Positions 1 to 5,845 of a stretch of DNA of 5,897 bases are shown here, piece after piece. Position 1 is the stretch's first letter. Each line of letters begins with the position of its first letter. Both the position numbers and the translations under genes were made by a program. The DNA is from Thermococcus sp. (lineage in GTDB: Archaea; Methanobacteriota_B; Thermococci; Thermococcales; Thermococcaceae): positions 1-5,897 of the forward strand of contig JALVWX010000249.1 in the NCBI GenBank assembly GCA_027023165.1, written 5' to 3'. Below the pieces are notes generated by a model. The model saw only the letters and a program-made list of their open reading frames with translations, was not told the DNA's origin and searched no databases.

Positions 1-594
1 TCATACCACCTCCGATTTTTTGTTGCCCGGGTTTGAACCCGACCCCGCGTCACCGTCGGGGTACAGGTGGTCGATGGCCGCCTTCACAATCGCGAAGACG
101 CCATCCGGATTCCAGTGGGCTGTGTTAATGATTAAATCGTAAATCGACTTATCGTCGATGTCAATCCCGTAGAGGTTTAAATACCTTTTCCTGTTGCCCT
201 TCTCGCGCTCGGCAATCTGCACGAAAGCCTCCTCAACGGAGATGCCCTCCCTCCGGGCAACTCTCTTCGCGCGCTCCATTATGGGAGCGTCGAGCCATAT
301 GCGCAGGTCAGCGTCCTTGACCATCCAGCCGGCAAGGCGGCCCTCTATAACGACGTTGCACTCCTTGGCTGCCTCAACCTGACGCTTGTCAACCTCGCGG
401 TCTATCTCGGGGTGGAGTTCAACGTACTCCTGAAATTCCTCGAGGGTCATGCCCCTTTCCTTGGCCATCTGCCGGAATATCAAGCCAGCGTAGATGTGCT
501 TGAAGCCGTAGTGCCTGGCGAGGTTCCGGCAGAGGGTTGTGGTTCCCGAACCCGCCAGACCGCTGACGGTTATGACGAGGCAGCCCTTTGGCAT
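1..594 (-). CDS. cmk: Cytidylate kinase (archaeal CMP/dCMP kinase)
   Basis: This enzyme phosphorylates CMP and dCMP with ATP in the cytosol, giving CDP/dCDP for nucleic acid synthesis. The 197-residue protein has an N-terminal P-loop, GLAGSGTTT (about residues 12-20), in the TTT form usual for archaeal Cmk. An NMP-binding helical region follows, with IEGRLAGW at about 83-90. The lid region has RVARREGIS (about 111-119) and NRKRYLNLYGID (about 134-145). I chose the ATG at 594 because AAGGTG lies 5 nt upstream and the P-loop is then at the usual distance from the N-terminus. An in-frame TTG at 615 would add 7 residues and overlap rpl34e. The gene starts 10 nt after the rpl34e stop, so it is probably cotranscribed. 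The last 18 or so residues are Gly/Asp/Asn-rich and look unstructured. The stop TGA lies in ATGA at the window edge, which could be the start of a next gene. The family call is confident from motifs; no search was run. Confidence 0.95.
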   Translation of the reverse strand: MPKGCLVITVSGLAGSGTTTLCRNLARHYGFKHIYAGLIFRQMAKERGMTLEEFQEYVELHPEIDREVDKRQVEAAKECNVVIEGRLAGWMVKDADLRIWLDAPIMERAKRVARREGISVEEAFVQIAEREKGNRKRYLNLYGIDIDDKSIYDLIINTAHWNPDGVFAIVKAAIDHLYPDGDAGSGSNPGNKKSEVV

Positions 595-599
595 GGGAA

Positions 600-605
600 C
601 ACCTT
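600..605 (-). promoter_or_regulatory. Ribosome binding site deciding the cmk start
   Basis: The minus strand reads AAGGTG, then TTCCC, then ATG. This matches the archaeal anti-SD and favours the ATG at 594 over the upstream TTG at 615. The first two A residues abut or overlap the rpl34e stop (TGAAGGTG), so termination and initiation are adjacent. Confidence 0.75.
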
Positions 606-877
606 CATAGGGCAATGCCGGCCCTGACCTGGGCCTTCATGACCTTCCTCATGCAGCTCGGGCAGAGGTTCGGGTAGGGCCTCTCCGGCCTCTTTGCCGT
701 CTTCGGGAGTTTTCTGAGCTGGCTCGGCCTTCCGCGCGGGGTGCCGTTGAGCGGCCTTCCGCACATGGCGCAGTGAGCCACTTTCGGCTTCTTCCTCTCG
801 AAGTGTATGACCGTCCTTCCGCCCGGGGTACGGACATACTTCCTTCTCCATGACCTTGACCTGTACATCGGCTTCAT
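605..877 (-). CDS. rpl34e: 50S ribosomal protein L34e (eL34)
   Basis: This is a large-subunit ribosomal protein found in archaea and eukaryotes but not bacteria. The 90-residue, strongly basic protein begins [20 protein letters not shown]. It carries two CXXC pairs, CAMC (Cys36/Cys39) and CPSC (Cys72/Cys75), which in this family form a zinc ribbon. Between them lies [11 protein letters not shown], a typical eL34 segment. The length is normal for archaea. The ATG at 877 is preceded by GAGGTGAGAGC, a strong SD. A second Met at residue 4 is possible but would be too far from that SD. The gene is 41 bp downstream of the DUF106 gene, in a gap with a TATA-like element, and 10 bp upstream of cmk. 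It may therefore have its own promoter as well as read-through from adkA. Identification rests on recognised conserved sequence and is secure. Confidence 0.97.
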   Translation of the reverse strand: MKPMYRSRSWRRKYVRTPGGRTVIHFERKKPKVAHCAMCGRPLNGTPRGRPSQLRKLPKTAKRPERPYPNLCPSCMRKVMKAQVRAGIAL

Positions 878-909
878 GCTCTCACCTCGGCTTTCCTTTC
901 AGGGAATCG

Positions 910-920
910 TTTTTAAATTT
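910..920 (-). promoter_or_regulatory. Probable internal TATA box for rpl34e-cmk
   Basis: The minus strand reads AAATTTAAAAA directly after (and overlapping) the TAA stop of the DUF106 gene. About 25 nt downstream of its centre, near position 888, a transcript would begin with roughly GAGGTGAGAGC, just upstream of the rpl34e ATG at 877. That spacing fits an archaeal promoter giving a short leader that keeps its SD. An A/T-rich string over a stop codon can arise by chance, so this is a prediction. Confidence 0.45.
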
Positions 921-1446
921 AACCCATGTCAAGGAGTTTTCTCAGGATGTAGCCTACCGCCATCGACGTAAGCATGTACCATCCAAGGTAGCCAAGCTCG
1001 TTTGCAGGAAGGGCGGAGTGGTACATCTTATGGAACCAGTCAAAGAGGAAGAAGTTGAAAGGCGCCTTGACTATACCGACCTCTATGTACCACCTCCTCA
1101 GCCAGCCAAAGAATATCCAGAATATCGGTATCGTAAGCAGGGTGACTTTGAGCATGGTGTCCTTCATGACCTCGCTCTGGAGTTTCATTAACTCCATCTG
1201 CTCCTGCTGGAGCTTCTTGAGCTTCTTCTCATCCTTGGAAGCTTGAGCCTCCTTGTATTTCTTCTGGAACTCCCTACTCTTCTTCTGAAGCATCTTCACC
1301 TTGCTCTGATCAACGAGGGCGTAGTTGAGCAGGGTGAAGAAGGCACCGAGTATGGCTCCAGCGATAGTGACCACGACTACCGGATGGTATGCCTGTATGA
1401 GCGGTCCAAATATACCGTCAAGGAAACTGTATATACCCTCAATCAT
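919..1446 (-). CDS. DUF106 / Oxa1-superfamily membrane protein (EMC3/TMCO1-like)
   Basis: This 175-residue integral membrane protein belongs to the archaeal DUF106 family, a distant relative of Oxa1/YidC, EMC3, TMCO1 and GET1. Its likely role is insertion of membrane proteins beside the ribosome and SecY. Visible architecture: an N-terminal amphipathic stretch; TM1 at about 22-44; a highly charged Lys/Glu/Gln-rich cytosolic coiled coil at about 46-98; TM2 at about 99-118; a hydrophobic, aromatic FNFFLFDWF segment at about 130-138; and TM3 at about 152-169. TM-coiled coil-TM-TM is the expected layout. The frame is open upstream to 1515, but the ATG at 1446 is preceded by GGTGGGAG and gives an N-terminus leading straight into the membrane region. 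Its start overlaps the adkA stop by 8 bp, implying translational coupling. Family membership is confident; the insertase role is inferred from homologues, and the substrates are unknown. Confidence 0.88.
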   Translation of the reverse strand: MIEGIYSFLDGIFGPLIQAYHPVVVVTIAGAILGAFFTLLNYALVDQSKVKMLQKKSREFQKKYKEAQASKDEKKLKKLQQEQMELMKLQSEVMKDTMLKVTLLTIPIFWIFFGWLRRWYIEVGIVKAPFNFFLFDWFHKMYHSALPANELGYLGWYMLTSMAVGYILRKLLDMG

Positions 1447-2029
1447 ACTCTCCCACCGCCAGATCAAGTACTTCAACAAGCTCATGGACGGCCTCTTCAA
1501 GGCCTTTATCCTCATGGTTTTCGATTATCTTGATGAGCGCGTTTGAATGCATGGCGTAGCTCACCGCCGCAGCACGGTTCAGATCCTGGTGCCGCTGTAT
1601 CTGCTCCTCCGTCTCAACATCGCGGTCGCGCTTCAGGTCGCGGAGGCGCCTTCCAAGTATCTCGCTCGGAGTCGCCTCGATTATGACTATGAAGTTGGGG
1701 TTTATGACCTCGATAACCTCCCTGGGGAAGCCGAGCAGATAGCCGACTGGGGTCCTTATGGTGGCGTGGGTGTCTATTAGCACGGGTTCGCTCTGGGATA
1801 TCTCGACGATTCTCCTAGCGGCCTTCATCTGGAGTTCCTTCTGGACATCTGGGTTGAGCTTTCTCATCTCGTCCCTGTGCTTCACCAGCCCTGACCTCAC
1901 CGCCTCCTCGAACATCAGGTCCCCGAAGTTTACCAGCCGGAACTTGGCCCTGGTCTTTCTGAGGGCGAGTTTTGTGATGGTGCTTTTACCGACCCCAGGA
2001 ATACCAGTTATCATGACGACAAACGGCAT
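1439..2029 (-). CDS. adkA: Archaeal adenylate kinase AdkA
   Basis: AdkA reversibly converts ATP + AMP to 2 ADP. The archaeal type is distinct in sequence from bacterial Adk and forms trimers in characterised members. The 196-residue protein starts [17 protein letters not shown], with the P-loop GIPGVGKST at residues 9-17. [10 protein letters not shown] (about 34-43) lies in the AMP-binding region, and VLIDTHATI (about 83-91) is Walker-B-like. A short Arg/Asp-rich lid, [11 protein letters not shown], spans about 127-137, followed by RHQDLNR (146-152) and the C-terminal IIENHE motif (168-173). I chose the ATG at 2029, which has GGGTGA 5 nt upstream. The in-frame GTG at 2038 lies within that SD. 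The gene is separated from secY by 75 bp holding a terminator-like tract and a promoter, and it overlaps the DUF106 gene by 8 bp, so it probably heads its own transcript. Confidence 0.96.
   Translation of the reverse strand: MPFVVMITGIPGVGKSTITKLALRKTRAKFRLVNFGDLMFEEAVRSGLVKHRDEMRKLNPDVQKELQMKAARRIVEISQSEPVLIDTHATIRTPVGYLLGFPREVIEVINPNFIVIIEATPSEILGRRLRDLKRDRDVETEEQIQRHQDLNRAAAVSYAMHSNALIKIIENHEDKGLEEAVHELVEVLDLAVGEYD
1450..1457 (-). promoter_or_regulatory. Ribosome binding site inside adkA for the DUF106 gene
   Basis: The minus strand reads GGTGGGAG, then AGT, then ATG. The site lies within the last codons of adkA (Val-Gly-Glu-Tyr-Asp-stop). It supports the ATG at 1446 rather than the longer frame beginning at 1515, which would sit deep inside adkA. 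Confidence 0.6.
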
Positions 2030-2034
2030 CACGC

Positions 2035-2040
2035 TCACCC
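2035..2040 (-). promoter_or_regulatory. Ribosome binding site deciding the adkA start
   Basis: The minus strand reads GGGTGA, then GCGTG, then ATG at 2029. The alternative GTG start at 2038 is part of this SD, so it could not use it. This supports the 196-residue protein. Confidence 0.7.
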
Positions 2041-2072
2041 AGGAAGGCTTCTGGAAGAAGTAAACGGACGGG

Positions 2073-2085
2073 TTTAAAAGGTTTT
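2073..2085 (-). promoter_or_regulatory. Promoter (BRE + TATA box) for adkA-DUF106-rpl34e-cmk
   Basis: The minus strand reads AAAACC followed by TTTTAAA, resembling an archaeal BRE/TATA pair. A start site about 25 nt downstream of the TATA centre falls near 2051, giving a leader of roughly 20 nt that contains the GGGTGA SD of adkA. It lies in the only sizeable gap of the cluster, 75 bp between secY and adkA. Confidence 0.65.
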
Positions 2086-2088
2086 GTG

Positions 2089-2100
2089 AAAGAAAAGAAA
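2089..2100 (-). terminator. T-rich probable terminator after secY
   Basis: Four bases after the secY stop codon the minus strand reads TTTCTTTTCTTT. Archaeal RNA polymerase terminates at U-rich tracts without needing a hairpin, and none is visible here. The tract is interrupted by C residues, so termination may be partial, with some read-through into adkA. Confidence 0.5.
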
Positions 2101-2104
2101 GGCC

Positions 2105-3553
2105 TCATTTGCTGAAGAACTTCCTCAGTGCCGGGAACATCTCCGTGGCCTGCTCCCTCGCGATCTCCTCGTAGAACCTGTAGAGGATGCCGACCGTAAG
2201 GAGGATTCCAGTTCCCGTACCGAGGGCACCGAGGAAGTCCGCGAGCACTGCAACTATTGCCAGCGTGAACGAACCCCAGAACGTAACGTACGGGATGTAC
2301 CTGTTGAGGACCCTCTCGAGTATCCTCGGGTCCCTTCTGAATCCAGGTATCTGCAGTCCCGCGTTCTGGAGCTGTCTGGCTATGCTCTTGGCGTCGAGAC
2401 CCGTCAGCTCAACCCAGAGGAATCCGAATATAAGCGACCATGCTATCGTCATGAGTGCGTAGACCAGCGCTCTCCACGGGTCCGCTATGACGTGGTAGAT
2501 GTCCCTTGGCGGGTAGAGGTACGTGACGAGACCGCTGACCGGGTTGCCGTGTTCGTCGAAAGTTCCGAGCCAGGTGTAACCGTAGTTGAAGAGGAGCCTG
2601 GCCCAGAGCTGGACGTTTGCGTAGAGGGCCAAGGTTAGGATGATGGGGATGTTGCTGACGTACATGAACCTTATGGGATACCTGCCGCGCACTGTAACGC
2701 GGCCGTAGCTGAGGGGTATCTCAACGCGCATACTCTCGAGGTAAACGACGATGAGGAAGACGATTATGGTCGCGGTGAGGTCCATCATGTCCGGGAGCGT
2801 GCCCCTGTAGAGCGCTCCAGTTAGGTCGCCGTGGATGAGGTGCTGTATGAACGCTGGGATAGCACCGATGATGGCCGGTCCGCCGGTCAGGGGATCTATG
2901 TACTGGTTGGTGGTGAACGGGTTAAGGGACTTGACAACGACCTGCTGGGATACACCAGCGGCAATGAACAGGCTGATACCGCTTCCGATACCCCACTTGC
3001 TGACCAGCTCGTCGAGGAGTATGAGCATCGTGGAAGCAAAGCCAAGCTGGAGTATTATGAGTATCCCAAGCCCTATTCCGATGTACACTGCCCCCTCGGG
3101 CGTGGTTATCGTCTGGAAGGCGCCGATTCCAGTGTCGACCTTTCCAAACGCCCCGGCGAAGACGTATATGGCCGCCTCAAAGAAGCTCATGAAGACGGCA
3201 AACAGCTTCTGGGTGGCCTGATAGAACCTTCTATCCTCAGGATTTGAGAGATCAAGGTGAACGATTTCAGAACCGACGAGAAGCTGCATGATGATACTCG
3301 CGGTAACGATGGGACCGATACCAAGGGTGAGCAGGGACCCGCTCCTCCCGGCGAGAACAAACCTCAGCGTGGCAAAGTAGTCCTGTATGTTCTTCGGGAT
3401 TCCGTAGAGAGGAATCTCGGCGAGTATGAAGTACAGCAGCAGAACGATTCCGGTCCACATGAACTTCTCCTTGAGGGGAACGTGCCTCTTGGGCCGCTCA
3501 ACCTCAGGGAAGTATCTTTCCAGGGCGTAGATTATGTCCCTTGTCTTCCCCAT
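2105..3553 (-). CDS. secY: Preprotein translocase subunit SecY (Sec61 alpha)
   Basis: SecY is the channel subunit of the SecYE-beta translocon, which exports and inserts proteins at the cytoplasmic membrane. The 482-residue protein shows about ten membrane segments: near 33-50, 77-95 (after a plug-like stretch at about 54-75), 115-137, 155-180, 188-208, 258-275, 297-320, 360-382, 420-440 and 444-462. [16 protein letters not shown] (77-92) is the SecY family signature at the lateral gate. Two positively charged cytosolic loops that dock the ribosome are at about 276-296 and 388-418 (GFRRDPR). Longer extracellular loops at about 209-256 and 322-358 are typical of archaeal forms. The ATG at 3553 has GGGTG 6 nt upstream; the GTG at 3562 overlaps that SD. 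The gap after rpl15 is 33 bp and secY probably ends the ribosomal transcript, since a T-rich tract follows. Confidence 0.98.
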   Translation of the reverse strand: MGKTRDIIYALERYFPEVERPKRHVPLKEKFMWTGIVLLLYFILAEIPLYGIPKNIQDYFATLRFVLAGRSGSLLTLGIGPIVTASIIMQLLVGSEIVHLDLSNPEDRRFYQATQKLFAVFMSFFEAAIYVFAGAFGKVDTGIGAFQTITTPEGAVYIGIGLGILIILQLGFASTMLILLDELVSKWGIGSGISLFIAAGVSQQVVVKSLNPFTTNQYIDPLTGGPAIIGAIPAFIQHLIHGDLTGALYRGTLPDMMDLTATIIVFLIVVYLESMRVEIPLSYGRVTVRGRYPIRFMYVSNIPIILTLALYANVQLWARLLFNYGYTWLGTFDEHGNPVSGLVTYLYPPRDIYHVIADPWRALVYALMTIAWSLIFGFLWVELTGLDAKSIARQLQNAGLQIPGFRRDPRILERVLNRYIPYVTFWGSFTLAIVAVLADFLGALGTGTGILLTVGILYRFYEEIAREQATEMFPALRKFFSK

Positions 3554-3559
3554 GATTAA

Positions 3560-3564
3560 CACCC
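3560..3564 (-). promoter_or_regulatory. Ribosome binding site deciding the secY start
   Basis: The minus strand reads GGCGGGTG, then TTAATC, then ATG. The GTG within it (3562) is in frame and would add only Val/Met-Leu-Ile. The ATG at 3553 is the better start because the GGGTG can then act as its SD. Confidence 0.6.
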
Positions 3565-3586
3565 GCCAGAAGTTAAATTAAAGGAA

Positions 3587-4033
3587 TCAGGCGAGGAGAA
3601 CCTCGCCGCCAGCGGCCTTGATCTTCTCCTCGGCCCTGGGGGTTACGTAGTAGGCCTTGATGACGAGGGGTCTGGTGAGCTTCCCTGAACCAAGAACCTT
3701 GTCGACGCCTAGCTGGGTGGTGTCGACGATTATCTTCCCCTCCTCCTCGTAGGCTATTCCGGCGTCGAGGAAGAGCTGGAGGTTCTCGTCGATGTCGCTG
3801 AGGTTTATGGTCTGCGGGGTGTACTGAACTGCTTTCGGCCGGTGGAAGCCGCGCTTGCCGAGGTGGTCGGGGGCGTACTTGATGGTCCAGGTCCACTTGG
3901 TGTTCTTCCTCTTTCCGGTTCCGGCCATTCCTTTACCGCCCTTGCTTCCGCCGCCGCGGTGCTTCTTCTTGCAACCCCATCCGTGAGTGTGACTTCCGCG
4001 GAGCTTCCTAACCTTCTTCTTCCTCCTTATCAT
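3587..4033 (-). CDS. rpl15: 50S ribosomal protein L15 (uL15)
   Basis: uL15 is a large-subunit protein whose extended basic N-terminus threads into 23S rRNA. The 148-residue protein begins [20 protein letters not shown], followed by a Lys/Gly-rich stretch ([14 protein letters not shown], about 22-35) of the kind that penetrates rRNA. The globular C-terminal half includes [13 protein letters not shown] (about 76-88) and ends [12 protein letters not shown], matching the archaeal uL15 C-terminus. The cluster of His15, His17, Cys21 and His25 is discussed in the findings. The ATG at 4033 follows GAGGTGGCGAGAG, and the rpl30 stop TGA runs directly into this SD, with 11 nt between the two genes. Length and sequence are normal for Thermococcales-like archaea. 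secY follows after 33 bp, the usual spc-operon order. Confidence 0.98.
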   Translation of the reverse strand: MIRRKKKVRKLRGSHTHGWGCKKKHRGGGSKGGKGMAGTGKRKNTKWTWTIKYAPDHLGKRGFHRPKAVQYTPQTINLSDIDENLQLFLDAGIAYEEEGKIIVDTTQLGVDKVLGSGKLTRPLVIKAYYVTPRAEEKIKAAGGEVLLA

Positions 4034-4044
4034 CTCTCGCCACC

Positions 4045-4512
4045 TCAGAGCATTCTCTCAATGAGTTCGTTTATCTTCTCGCCGCGGTAGCCGAGCGCTC
4101 CGCCCTCCTTAAAGCTGCGCTTCTTGGTTCCCTTGAGGCCGCCCCTCGGCGGGTGGAGCCTGAAGACCGGCTTGATGTTCGGCAGGTCGGTGAGCTTCAT
4201 CTCGCCGCTGACGACCTTCTCAGCGAACTCGTCGATGGTCATTCCGAGCTTCTCCTTGACGTACTCTTCCGTGACAGGCTTGTTGCCGATGAGCCTTCCG
4301 CGCTTCCTGAGGAGAACCGCGAGGGTCTCCTTGTCGATCTCGCCCCAGGTTATGTAGTCCTTGACCTTCTGGACCATGCCCTTGTAGCTCGGGGTGTCGT
4401 CGACGAGGACGAGGTGGTTTATCCTGTGGAGGCGGAGCATGGCGAGGGTGTCCCTCACTTCGCCCTTCGCCCTTATCCCGCTCCTAAGCCTGATGAGCGC
4501 CAGCTTAGCCAT
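4045..4512 (-). CDS. rpl30: 50S ribosomal protein L30 (uL30)
   Basis: uL30 is a large-subunit ribosomal protein. The 155-residue length is that of the archaeal/eukaryotic (L7-like) form, against about 60 in bacteria. The N-terminal ferredoxin-like core reads [20 protein letters not shown], then [20 protein letters not shown] (about 22-41), the family signature. The archaeal C-terminal extension includes [20 protein letters not shown] (about 109-128) and a basic Gly-rich segment, [14 protein letters not shown] (131-144), ending in a short helix. The ATG at 4512 is preceded by GAGGTGAGAGAAG. The rps5 stop TGA is fused to this SD, with an 11-nt gap. It lies between rps5 and rpl15, the canonical position. 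Nothing unusual is seen in composition or length. Confidence 0.98.
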   Translation of the reverse strand: MAKLALIRLRSGIRAKGEVRDTLAMLRLHRINHLVLVDDTPSYKGMVQKVKDYITWGEIDKETLAVLLRKRGRLIGNKPVTEEYVKEKLGMTIDEFAEKVVSGEMKLTDLPNIKPVFRLHPPRGGLKGTKKRSFKEGGALGYRGEKINELIERML

Positions 4513-4523
4513 CTTCTCTCACC

Positions 4524-5231
4524 TCACTCCACGGTAAATTCCTGAGGCATCTCCCTGCCAACGATTATGCCGTAGCGCTCAATGTCCTCGGGCTTGACTG
4601 CGACGCTGTTGGTGTTGTAGAGTGCGTTGAAGACAGCTTTGGCGAAGTTGACGGTGGTCCTGGTCTCACCGAGGGTCTGGGACCAGACGTCCTTGACGCC
4701 GGCGAGGCTGAGTATCTTCTTGCCGACGTCACCGATGACCAGTCCAAGACCACGCGGTCCCGGCATGAGCTTGACCTTGACGCTTCCCTCCTTGCCCTCG
4801 ACGGCGAAGGGAATCGAGTGCGGTCTCCTGCACCTGCACTCCCATGAACCGCAACCGCGCTTGATCTCGATGATGTTCATCTTGGCGTAGTTGATAGCCT
4901 TCCTGATGGCTATTCCAACCTCCTTACCGTGGCCGATTCCGAGGCCGACGTAGCCGTCCCTGTTGCCGACTGCCGCAAGAACCCTGAATCTAATGCGCCT
5001 GCCGCTGTCGGTCATCCTGACGGTGAGGGCTATGTCAAGCACTTCCTGGTTCTCCCTGATGTTGACCTCCGGAAGGAGGACGTCGACTATCTCGGGCTCC
5101 TTTATCTGGTAGCCCTTCCTGAATATCTCGTGAATGTCAGTTATCTGACCCTCCTTGACGAGCTTGCCGAGCTTGGTCCTCGGCTCCCACTCCTCAAGAA
5201 CGCGCTGGGCCATCTCTCTCGGGTCGCTCAT
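4524..5231 (-). CDS. rps5: 30S ribosomal protein S5 (uS5)
   Basis: uS5 is a small-subunit protein at the mRNA entry/decoding region, involved in translational accuracy. The 235-residue protein has an archaea-type N-terminal extension (about 1-60, with [18 protein letters not shown]). The S5 double-stranded-RNA-binding-like domain at about 61-125 includes [24 protein letters not shown] (about 82-105), the family signature. A Cys-rich linker, [16 protein letters not shown] (127-142), follows. The C-terminal domain includes [20 protein letters not shown] (154-173) and [15 protein letters not shown] (190-204). The ATG at 5231 overlaps the rpl18 stop in ATGA, a 4-bp overlap, with GAGGGGGC upstream as SD, so it is translationally coupled to rpl18. 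The length is normal for archaea, and its place between rpl18 and rpl30 is standard. Confidence 0.98.
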   Translation of the reverse strand: MSDPREMAQRVLEEWEPRTKLGKLVKEGQITDIHEIFRKGYQIKEPEIVDVLLPEVNIRENQEVLDIALTVRMTDSGRRIRFRVLAAVGNRDGYVGLGIGHGKEVGIAIRKAINYAKMNIIEIKRGCGSWECRCRRPHSIPFAVEGKEGSVKVKLMPGPRGLGLVIGDVGKKILSLAGVKDVWSQTLGETRTTVNFAKAVFNALYNTNSVAVKPEDIERYGIIVGREMPQEFTVE

Positions 5232-5833
5232 TCTCTCGCCCCCTCAAACTTCTCGATTATCTTGGCCTTAACCTCTTCAAAGTGCTCGGGGAGCTTCTCG
5301 GGCTGGAGGCCCCTCACGAGGTATCCTCCGAACTGCTTCCTGTAGAGGCTCTCGTCCTCCTCCTTGAGTGCCCTGGCGTAGTTGGCAACGTGCTCGCCGT
5401 TTATCCTGTAGTCCTCAGGGTATATCTCCTCGCTGTGCGGGACGTTGAGGCCGGCATCAACTGCACCCTTGAGGACCGCGAAAACGCTTGAACCCCTAGT
5501 CGGCGGGTGGAGACCTATGTCGAGGATGGCCTCCTCGATGCCGGCTTTCCTGGCCTTGTAACCTATGAGGAGACCGAGCAGGTAAGCGCTCGGTGTGTTT
5601 CCGCCGTGGCCCTTCCAGCCGAAGTCCCTCATAAGCTCCCTGGTGTGAGCGGAAACGACCGTCTTATCTCCCTTGGGGTCGTAGACAACTATCTGGGCTA
5701 TGTGGTGGTTGAGGGTCTTCCTCACGACAAGCCTAGGCTTGCCAGACTTGAGGAGGGCGAGCCTCTTATGATAGTTAGTCTTACCCTCTCTCCTCCTCCT
5801 GAACGGAACCCTATACCTCGGTCCGTGTGCCAT
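5228..5833 (-). CDS. rpl18: 50S ribosomal protein L18 (uL18)
   Basis: uL18 binds 5S rRNA and helps anchor it in the central protuberance of the large subunit. The 201-residue protein begins [20 protein letters not shown], the basic N-terminus of archaeal uL18 (eukaryotic L5 type). [20 protein letters not shown] (21-40) and the core segment [20 protein letters not shown] (44-63) follow. [19 protein letters not shown] (71-89) and [20 protein letters not shown] (104-123) are strongly conserved archaeal/eukaryotic motifs. The length fits the archaeal form, which is longer than the bacterial one. The ATG at 5833 follows GAGGTGAGAGAG. An in-frame GTG at 5842 lies within that SD and is not a likely start. 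The gene starts 10 nt after the rpl19e stop and ends in a 4-bp ATGA overlap with rps5. Confidence 0.98.
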   Translation of the reverse strand: MAHGPRYRVPFRRRREGKTNYHKRLALLKSGKPRLVVRKTLNHHIAQIVVYDPKGDKTVVSAHTRELMRDFGWKGHGGNTPSAYLLGLLIGYKARKAGIEEAILDIGLHPPTRGSSVFAVLKGAVDAGLNVPHSEEIYPEDYRINGEHVANYARALKEEDESLYRKQFGGYLVRGLQPEKLPEHFEEVKAKIIEKFEGARE

Positions 5834-5838
5834 CTCTC

Positions 5839-5845
5839 TCACCTC
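5839..5845 (-). promoter_or_regulatory. Ribosome binding site deciding the rpl18 start
   Basis: The minus strand reads TGAGGTGA, then GAGAG, then ATG. The first TGA is the rpl19e stop, so stop codon and SD are fused. The GTG at 5842 is in frame with rpl18 but forms the SD core, which supports the ATG at 5833. Confidence 0.75.

Noticed and set aside
25..45. tRNA gene or tRNA 3' fragment at the cmk end
   Set aside because: There is a GGTTCAAA core, but the T stem has a mismatch after two pairs with a 7-nt loop. No acceptor, anticodon or D arm can be found, and the sequence is coding.
570..851. Minus-strand open frame of 93 codons overlapping rpl34e in another phase
   Set aside because: The rpl34e frame carries conserved Cys pairs and family motifs. 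This out-of-phase frame is low in hydrophobic core and has no SD.
1447..1515. Longer DUF106 start at 1515 (23 extra residues)
   Set aside because: It would overlap adkA by 77 bp. The ATG at 1446 has a GGTG SD and leads directly into the membrane domain, whereas the extra residues look like an out-of-frame reading of adkA.
2048..2060. CTTCT-TCC-AGAAG hairpin between the adkA promoter and start
   Set aside because: The 5-bp stem with a 3-nt loop is weak for a hyperthermophile and straddles the predicted start site, so it may not even be transcribed whole.
2831..3247. Plus-strand open frame of 138 codons opposite secY
   Set aside because: It lies wholly antisense to secY, shows no recognisable domain and has biased shadow composition. 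Long antisense frames are common in GC-rich genes.
3571..3582. TATA-like TTTAATTTAA in the rpl15-secY gap as a secY promoter
   Set aside because: A start site 25 nt downstream would fall at or inside the secY ATG and remove the GGGTG SD. It is more likely just an A/T-rich spacer, though 5'-end mapping could show otherwise.
4153..4545. Plus-strand open frame of 130 codons opposite rpl30
   Set aside because: It is the antisense mirror of rpl30, with a Leu/Val/Asp-rich composition typical of a complement shadow.
4929..5345. Plus-strand open frame of 138 codons opposite rps5 and the rpl18 end
   Set aside because: It is antisense to two certain ribosomal protein genes, with no family resemblance or SD-supported start. 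I treat it as a coding shadow.
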